A DNA stretch of 45,204 bases, from contig CALHFG010000044.1 of the NCBI GenBank assembly GCA_938029215.1, positions 1-45,204 of the forward strand, read 5' to 3'. The notes below the pieces were generated by a model, which had not been told where the DNA came from, searched no databases, and saw nothing but the letters and a program-made list of their open reading frames with translations. Below are positions 40,601 through 45,204 of the stretch, one piece after another. The translations under genes were made by a program, and so were the position numbers. Numbering within the stretch: position 1 is the stretch's first letter; each line of letters begins with the position of its first letter. Source of the DNA: an uncultured Acidimicrobiales bacterium. Its GTDB lineage: Bacteria; Actinomycetota; Acidimicrobiia; Acidimicrobiales; SZUA-35.

Positions 40601-43600
40601 TCGTTCAAAGATCGAGGGCACCGAGGCGGAGAAGGACGCGCTACTTGCCCGCCTGAATGCGCTTGCTGCCCGCCCGGAGGTCGACGGTGTCGTGGTCGAC
40701 ATCACCAACGACTCCGAGGTCCTCACGCTTCGAGCCCAGGCCGAAGCGACCCCTAACTGTGTCTACGCAACCAACCTGGTCGCCGAGTCGATCAAGAACA
40801 TCGTCGACTCCTACCGGAACCCCGAACTTCAGTACGTGACACTGGTTGGTGCCGACGACAGCGTTCCGTTCTTCCGCTATCCAGACCAGGCACTGCTCGG
40901 TCCGGAGCAGGACTACGAGCCTCCAGTTGCCGATGACAGCGCCTCTCAGGCTTCGCTGCGGCTGAACTACATCCTGGGTCAGGATCAGTACGGGTCGCGT
41001 ATCACGGTCTCCCAGGGCGACGGAATCATTCCGATCCCGGACCTCGCCGTTGGCCGCCTGGTTGAAACCGCTGCCGAAGCAACCGGCGTAATCGATGCGT
41101 ATCTCTCCACCGCGGCCGGCGTCGTTGGCTCCAGCAGTTCCTACACGACTGGCTATGACTTCCTCACTGATAGTGCCACCGAAGTTGCTAACAACCTTGA
41201 AGGCGGCACCGGTGGACCGGTGAACCGCCTCATCGATCCCGCCGATCGCTCTCCGGACGATCCACTGAGCTGGACCGCAACCGATCTTGCGGACGGTCTG
41301 CTTACCGGTGAGCGCGACGATCTCATCTTCCTGGCCGGCCATTTCAGTGCGAACAGCGCACTGGCGGCTGACTACGAGACGTCGGTGATCACCACCCAGC
41401 TTCGGGATTCCACGAAAGACTTCACCAATTCCATCGTGTTCAGCGGTGGTTGCCATAGCGGCTACAACATCGTGGATGGCGAAGTTGTCCCCGGTGTAAC
41501 GCTTCCCCTCGACTGGGCGCAGGCGTTTGCCCAGAAGCAGGCCACCCTGATCGCCGGAACCGGCTACCAGTACGGAGACACCGACTTCATCGAATACAGC
41601 GAGCGGCTCTACGTTGGCTTCTCCGAAGAGCTTCGGGCCGACACCGGTGGTCCGATCGCCGTAGGCCAGGCGCTTAATGCGGCCAAGCAGCGGTACCTCG
41701 AAACCACTCCCGACCTTCGGGGACTCCATCGGAAGTCGCTCATCATCGCCACGGTGTTTGGCCTGCCGATGATCAGCGTTGACATGCCGAACAGGATCCC
41801 GCAGTCATTCACCCCGCAGCTCGTCGTGAATCCTCAGCCGGTGTTGAGCGGACCTGGTGGCTTCCTTGATCTCGAGTCGGCCGACGTCTCGTTGGACACC
41901 ACCGACATCGACGAACAACGCGTTGGACTCACGAACCTCGACACCGGAGACGAGATCGGGGCCTGGTACTACACCGGTCCTCAGGGCGTGGTAACCAACC
42001 CGGCCGAACCGGCGATCCCGCTCTTCCAGCGCGATGTGAGCGTTGACCGCGACGGCCTCGTGCTTCGTGGTGTTGGTTTCCGCGGCGGGTCCTACGTGCA
42101 AGACTCCCGAGTCCCGCTAACAGGCGCACCCACTACCGAATTGCGCGGCGTGCACGCGCCCTTCGGCTCAACGGTGTGGTTCCCGCTTCGGATCACCACC
42201 ACCAACTACCTCGGCGAGCTCAACGGCGGTGAAGGCACGACCACCTTGAGTGTCACGCCGGTGCAACATCGCGTTGAGACCCTGGGCCAGTTTGAGGCAC
42301 TCCGCCGTCGCTATAGCGATGTGGGCCTGCGGCTGTTCTACAGCGGCAACACAACCGAGTACGCGGATGGAGCGATCCCGGCACTCGCGGCTGCTCCCAC
42401 GATCACCGATGTCTCCGCGGTCGTCGACGGCGCAGATATCGCGTTCTCGGCTGTAGTGCTCGGCGATCCAGCGGCCGGGATCCAAGAGGTGTGGGTGACC
42501 TACACCGACCCGACTGCAGCGGCTCCCGTGTGGACCTCGCTCGACCTCGTTCAGGACGCTGCCGATCCCACAAGGTGGTCTGGCACGTTGGCCGGAGGGG
42601 CCAGCCTTGGCCAGCTTCAGTTCATCGTTCAAGCTGCGAACGGCGTTGGCCTCGTTGGCGTCGATGACAACCTCGGGACGTACTTCTCGATCGGTGAGGC
42701 GATCGATCCAGGTCAGCCGGAGCCAGAGCTTGCGCTGTCGGCTCTTTCGCTAAGCGCCCCGTCGAGCGGGACCTTCGGTTCAACTGTCTCGGCCACCGCC
42801 ACCCTGTCGGTGACCGGTGGAGAGCCGCCCGCTTCGGCCGCCGGTCAGGTGGTTGTGTTCTCGCTCGGTCCAGTAACGGCGGTGGGTGTGACCAACGCTT
42901 CCGGAATTGCAACTGCGTCGTTGCCGCTGAACACCAATGCCGGCTCGTACACGTTGTCCGCTTCGTTCGCAGCTACGGCCACGATCGAGCCGAGCAGCGC
43001 GGAGAGTCCATTCACTATCGCCAAGGCAGCCTCGAGCTTGTCCTTGTCGGTTCCTGCAACCTCGGTTCCGTTCGGGACACCGGTTGATCTCACCGCCACC
43101 CTTGGCAAGCCAGATGGCTTCATCAACGAGCGCACGGTGTTCTTCACGATCGACGGTCCGGGCGGTCAGACCACCGTCCCGAGCATCACCAACTTCTCGG
43201 GCGTGGCGTCTGTGCTCGGCGGCGAATATGCACCGGGTACCTACACGGTGACGGCTCGTTTCCTTGGGGAGGTGCCGGTCATCGGCAACCTGGAGGATCC
43301 GAGCTATCTCCCTTCGGTTGTTTCGGCGTCGTTCGCTGTCGACGATGAGGTTGTGGCCGAGGCGCCGACGATCGTCTATGTCAGTTCGAGCTCGAACGGA
43401 AACGTTGGCGGTATCACCTTCGCCGATGAGGATGTTCTCGCCTACGACGTAGGGGCCGACCAGTGGGAGCTCATCTTTGACGGCTCCAGGGCCGGGATCA
43501 CCGCCGACCTCAATGGCGTCGAAGTCTTCTCGGGCGCCGAAGGCATCGAGCGGATCCGGATGTCATTCCAGGCTCCAACCTCGGTCCCGGGTCTTGGAAC

Positions 43601-44837
43601 GACCGACGACTCCGACATCGTTGACTTCTTGCCGACCGGGTTCGGCGTCGATACTGCCGGAACGTTCGAGCGGGTGGTGGATGGATCAGATGTGGGCCTC
43701 AGTGCTCGCCCCGAAGACATCGATGCCATTACCTCCGACGCTGCGGGAACCTTGGTGCTCTCCACCATCGGTGGCCATCGTGTGCCGGGAACTGCAGGCC
43801 CGGATCTCTTTGGACGAGACGAGGATCTGCTACGGCTAGACAACGGTCAGTTTGGGGCGAATACCACCGGCACGTTCTCGACCCTCTTCGATGGATCGGC
43901 AGCCGGAATCGACGGCGGAGACGTCACGAGCGCCTCGCTTGATACTGGCTCCGGCGACATCTACCTCACAGGGCTCGGCGGCTTCGATGCAACGACCGTG
44001 TTCGGTGATGGTGACGACGTGTTCGTGTACAACGAAGACGGGTTCGTGAAGTACCTCGACGGCGGCAGTGTCGGCTTCGGTGGTGAACAGATCGATGCCC
44101 TTCACGTACAGCTCGGTGACGCGGTGCCGGTCGTCGAACCAGAGCTCGAGTACAAGATCTACGTAAGCTCGAGTAACTCCGGATCCGTTGGTGGCATTAA
44201 CTTCCAGGGAGAAGACGTGCTCGAGTGGGACTCGGTGACTCGTCAATGGAGCATGTTCTTCGATGGGTCGGATGCCGGACTGGCTGCAGAGGATATCGAC
44301 GGGCTCGATATCCGTAGCGACGGATCGCTTGCGATTAGTCTGCGTACCCCGTTTGGAGCATTCGATGACAGCGACGTTCTCCTCGTCGGCCCCAATGGGC
44401 TCGAATCGATCGTCGATGGATCAACGCTCGGTCTGACGACCAGCGGTGAAGATGTATCGGCGATCGCCCGGTCAGAGGATGTGCCGCTGGTTTCCACTTA
44501 CGGCACGGCCTTCGTTCCGGGCGGCGCATCGTTCCGCGACGAAGATCTCTTCGGACTCGGTGACCCGATCAGCATGTTCTTCGACGGCAGTGATGTAGGG
44601 CTCGGAGGTGAGGATATCTCGGCAGCCTCGCTCGGAACAGACGAGCTCTTCCTGAGCATCCTCGGAACGTTCAACGTTGGTGGCCTCCGAGGTGATGGAG
44701 ACGATGTGCTGCGGTTCACCGGAACGACGGGCTCGGCAACGTCCGGTTCCTTCGAAAAGCTGTGGGATGGCGACGAGCACGGCTTCAACGGGGAGCAAAT
44801 TGATGCGTTGCATGTCCTCGTGACTCCTCAGGACTAA
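37692..44837 (+). CDS. giant secreted C25 (gingipain-like) peptidase with SVFSP repeats and propeller-like C-terminus
   Basis: 2381 residues. Signal peptide 1-30 (cut after PAGA). 31-700: several beta-rich, DUF11-like domains. About 702-945: a PPC-like beta-sandwich (SRWYKFPVQPGAQATVAL ... TGDYYVRVTGRNG) interrupted by 21 pentapeptide units (782-885). About 960-1367: a clan CD cysteine peptidase domain of the C25 type, with catalytic His1217 (FLAGHFSAN) and Cys1254 (FSGGCHSGYN). About 1680-1890: two bacterial Ig-like domains. 1892-2381: two tandem copies of a roughly 240-residue unit with eight (F/V/L)DGSxxG motifs, probably a beta-propeller. No LPXTG or membrane anchor, so it is probably released or held non-covalently. 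ATG with GGAG upstream. Substrate unknown. Confidence 0.85.
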   Translation: MRKFNIGRRLAVAFATLLMATGLLAVPAGAVEDGGWFINTFPGRPALATAPETLTDGISGPAQFNWETSGAETQAFTNAVGGPEFFTQVQAGASTADVIDVFIELSSGGGTLNVVKREQGADTPVGSFEMAAGDDTATISNLSINRVSGLTHGLNFTFVPGSPASEAAPTSAVISFDKPAIALVGGPAIGATFPPGTEFSDQIRVTGSVSPFGVFRAELSPGLSYRPGTTSVSLLGVNQPFSDPEISSLPGGATELRWFPDTDDFEATIAEPARLFFGYEIDGDALPGPASLSGGILLADAQFSSSPRTFNIGADVVPSVTSLEIFSFEDPMTIGTPSTVVIVNRLESGPATALESIVAEIGDGNFGFQYVPGSSRIFDLNGERAIPDPDIFGVSGYENLTWTAPVGGFLVGQFENAILSFDVEPIPTAGSGDLSASSTQVNGDFGGSDQVFFGVVTGLDVTLEDVPAPTETLVAGEVGTATVVVAYDNVVNSLPQILVEVSGDLRYIEGSTRFEGLSGIIDPYEDPDDDFDQFRWQGVGPVPLDATTPLRFSFDFEVIAGSELTSGALNIIVTPPVGADQVVSAEFGTSGTPAATGEATLLQAVPLAAANGNPASIGLVGTVLADPNTTGDLLVFHANSCTDGLLDEGAFLVGTQSGVTTDANGELFFAAAIASGLQTGFVSARFGVGSESACVVLGPDNDSWTRAATVNPGSFTTGVIDGAGVSRWYKFPVQPGAQATVALSELGENYDIAVFKDIAQAYDELANPEEDLHRLSAEFAPSVFSPSVFSPSVFSPSVFSPDAYAPSVFSPSVFSPSVFSPSVFSPSVFSPSVFSPSVFSPSVFSPSVFSPSVFSPSVFSPSVFSPSVFSPSVFSPSVFSPSVFSSAQSRSIVAVSANEGTAAESVVANTWNNTGDYYVRVTGRNGAFNAEDPFQINVDLDGTFCLAALDTPQARTPQVNPTVDTVIVWDRSKIEGTEAEKDALLARLNALAARPEVDGVVVDITNDSEVLTLRAQAEATPNCVYATNLVAESIKNIVDSYRNPELQYVTLVGADDSVPFFRYPDQALLGPEQDYEPPVADDSASQASLRLNYILGQDQYGSRITVSQGDGIIPIPDLAVGRLVETAAEATGVIDAYLSTAAGVVGSSSSYTTGYDFLTDSATEVANNLEGGTGGPVNRLIDPADRSPDDPLSWTATDLADGLLTGERDDLIFLAGHFSANSALAADYETSVITTQLRDSTKDFTNSIVFSGGCHSGYNIVDGEVVPGVTLPLDWAQAFAQKQATLIAGTGYQYGDTDFIEYSERLYVGFSEELRADTGGPIAVGQALNAAKQRYLETTPDLRGLHRKSLIIATVFGLPMISVDMPNRIPQSFTPQLVVNPQPVLSGPGGFLDLESADVSLDTTDIDEQRVGLTNLDTGDEIGAWYYTGPQGVVTNPAEPAIPLFQRDVSVDRDGLVLRGVGFRGGSYVQDSRVPLTGAPTTELRGVHAPFGSTVWFPLRITTTNYLGELNGGEGTTTLSVTPVQHRVETLGQFEALRRRYSDVGLRLFYSGNTTEYADGAIPALAAAPTITDVSAVVDGADIAFSAVVLGDPAAGIQEVWVTYTDPTAAAPVWTSLDLVQDAADPTRWSGTLAGGASLGQLQFIVQAANGVGLVGVDDNLGTYFSIGEAIDPGQPEPELALSALSLSAPSSGTFGSTVSATATLSVTGGEPPASAAGQVVVFSLGPVTAVGVTNASGIATASLPLNTNAGSYTLSASFAATATIEPSSAESPFTIAKAASSLSLSVPATSVPFGTPVDLTATLGKPDGFINERTVFFTIDGPGGQTTVPSITNFSGVASVLGGEYAPGTYTVTARFLGEVPVIGNLEDPSYLPSVVSASFAVDDEVVAEAPTIVYVSSSSNGNVGGITFADEDVLAYDVGADQWELIFDGSRAGITADLNGVEVFSGAEGIERIRMSFQAPTSVPGLGTTDDSDIVDFLPTGFGVDTAGTFERVVDGSDVGLSARPEDIDAITSDAAGTLVLSTIGGHRVPGTAGPDLFGRDEDLLRLDNGQFGANTTGTFSTLFDGSAAGIDGGDVTSASLDTGSGDIYLTGLGGFDATTVFGDGDDVFVYNEDGFVKYLDGGSVGFGGEQIDALHVQLGDAVPVVEPELEYKIYVSSSNSGSVGGINFQGEDVLEWDSVTRQWSMFFDGSDAGLAAEDIDGLDIRSDGSLAISLRTPFGAFDDSDVLLVGPNGLESIVDGSTLGLTTSGEDVSAIARSEDVPLVSTYGTAFVPGGASFRDEDLFGLGDPISMFFDGSDVGLGGEDISAASLGTDELFLSILGTFNVGGLRGDGDDVLRFTGTTGSATSGSFEKLWDGDEHGFNGEQIDALHVLVTPQD
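40035..40346 (+). repeat. 15-bp in-frame tandem repeat encoding SVFSP pentapeptides
   Basis: Twenty SVFS units separated by Pro, plus one degenerate unit (DAYAP) in fifth place; 104 residues. At the DNA level the units differ: serine is written TCG, AGT, AGC or TCT, valine GTC, GTG or GTA, phenylalanine TTC or TTT. The peptide is therefore better conserved than the DNA. Confidence 0.95.
43366..44837 (+). repeat. two-copy C-terminal repeat with eight DGS motifs
   Basis: The halves start with YVSSSSNGNVGGITFADEDV (about 43378) and YVSSSNSGSVGGINFQGEDV (about 44158). Each half carries four motifs of the type FDGSxxGl (near 43476, 43678, 43889, 44057, 44251, 44411, 44578, 44759), 55-70 residues apart. 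Regular spacing with acidic turns suggests an eight-bladed or two four-motif beta-propeller, possibly calcium-binding. Confidence 0.75.
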
Positions 44838-44911
44838 CTGAAGCGCGGTCGGTTCGGCGGTAAGGTGCCGCTGGCCGATCGCGCCGACGCGAGATCTTCT
44901 GAGGGGGAGAG

Positions 44912-45204
44912 TTGGAGAAACAGTTGGAGGTTGGACGCGTAGATATCAAGCGCGTCGCGGGCGATTCGATCTCTTCGGTGGCGCTAGCGATCGGGGGCAT
45001 CGGCCTTCCGATCTCGCTGGCAGCCCTCATCTTCAGCGACCCCCTTGCAGGTGGCCTCGCTCGAGCGACGAGCGCCTTTGTGTTCGGCAGTGCCATTCTC
45101 GCCGCATGGATCGCTTGGCAGTCGGGCGCAGTGCCGTCCTTTGCCAGCGTGCAGGATGCACCCGCAGTGATCATGGTGCCGGTGGCTGCCTCGGTCGCAT
45201 CGGC
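44912..45204 (+). CDS. second SulP-like permease, 3' end outside window
   Basis: About 97 residues are visible from a TTG at 44912 preceded by GAGGGGG. After a charged N-terminus (LEKQLEVGRVDIKRVAGD) come membrane helices SSVALAIGGIGLPISLAALIF and SAFVFGSAILAAWIAWQSGA, then PSFASVQDAPAVIMVPVAAS. The last segment corresponds to the GVQDSTTAVAGVAAAS segment of the SulP protein at 30811, and the helix order is the same, so it is probably another SulP-family protein. It follows the giant peptidase gene by 74 bp in the same direction. An in-frame TTG at 44924 is an alternative start. Confidence 0.65.
   Translation, partial: MEKQLEVGRVDIKRVAGDSISSVALAIGGIGLPISLAALIFSDPLAGGLARATSAFVFGSAILAAWIAWQSGAVPSFASVQDAPAVIMVPVAASVAS

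Noticed and set aside
37692..44837. Cell-wall sorting of the giant protein
   Set aside because: The C-terminus ends HVLVTPQD with no LPXTG motif, hydrophobic helix or charged tail.

Overview
The window looks like chromosomal DNA of a high-GC actinobacterium, most likely of the class Acidimicrobiia (Ilumatobacter-like). This is inferred from the high G+C, mycobacterial-type families (LigC ligase, stand-alone LigD polymerase domain, Dcd of the mycobacterial type, DUF3817, ArfA/OmpATb-like BON-OmpA protein) and the many genes that appear to be read as leaderless messages. I see no rRNA, tRNA, CRISPR array, insertion sequence or phage gene.

Layout. 1-1198: 3'-truncated secreted FnIII-DUF1996 protein. 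1410-7518: mostly leftward metabolic and redox genes (quinone-oxidoreductase-like MDR, TfoX-like protein, AlkD glycosylase, a flavoprotein-FNR fusion, PPOX protein, amidase). 7542-11846: secreted esterase, an SRPBCC-ArsR pair divergent from an orphan clpP with shared operators, EamA transporter, DUF72. 11944-17556: a DUF937-BON-FAS1-OmpA envelope protein, then small VOC, monooxygenase and RidA genes, a Xi-class GST and DUF2855. 17546-21330: class V PLP enzyme, a double PQ-loop SWEET-like transporter divergent from a CGNR regulator, 5'-3' exonuclease, DUF427. 21350-26978: LigD polymerase domain with a TetR regulator, a divergent epimerase gene with a clear operator pair, LigC, then alanine dehydrogenase and its divergent Lrp/AsnC regulator. 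26973-30801: two 54-bp intergenic repeats, a secreted TIM-barrel-like protein, small zinc-ribbon and membrane proteins, and a dcd-DUF3817-DUF3445 operon.

30811-45204 is the most unusual part. An MBL-fold hydrolase and a SulP-STAS-cyclic-nucleotide-domain transporter run left. Divergent from them is a 1216-residue class III cyclase with the architecture of mammalian soluble adenylyl cyclase (two cyclase domains, AAA ATPase, TPRs). It is followed by a 2381-residue secreted gingipain-like (C25) protein carrying 20 SVFSP pentapeptides and an eight-motif propeller-like C-terminus, and then by the start of a second SulP-like protein. The grouping suggests a cyclic-nucleotide and anion-transport locus with a large secreted effector. 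However, the transporter's nucleotide pocket lacks the phosphate-binding Arg, and the cyclase lacks the bicarbonate-site residues of mammalian sAC, so the link is a hypothesis.

Two window-wide patterns stand out. At least 15 genes have a TA-N3-T hexamer exactly 6-7 nt before an ATG/GTG, the signature of leaderless transcription, and this helps choose starts. Three convergent gene pairs end in a 4-bp stop overlap (CTAG or TTAG).
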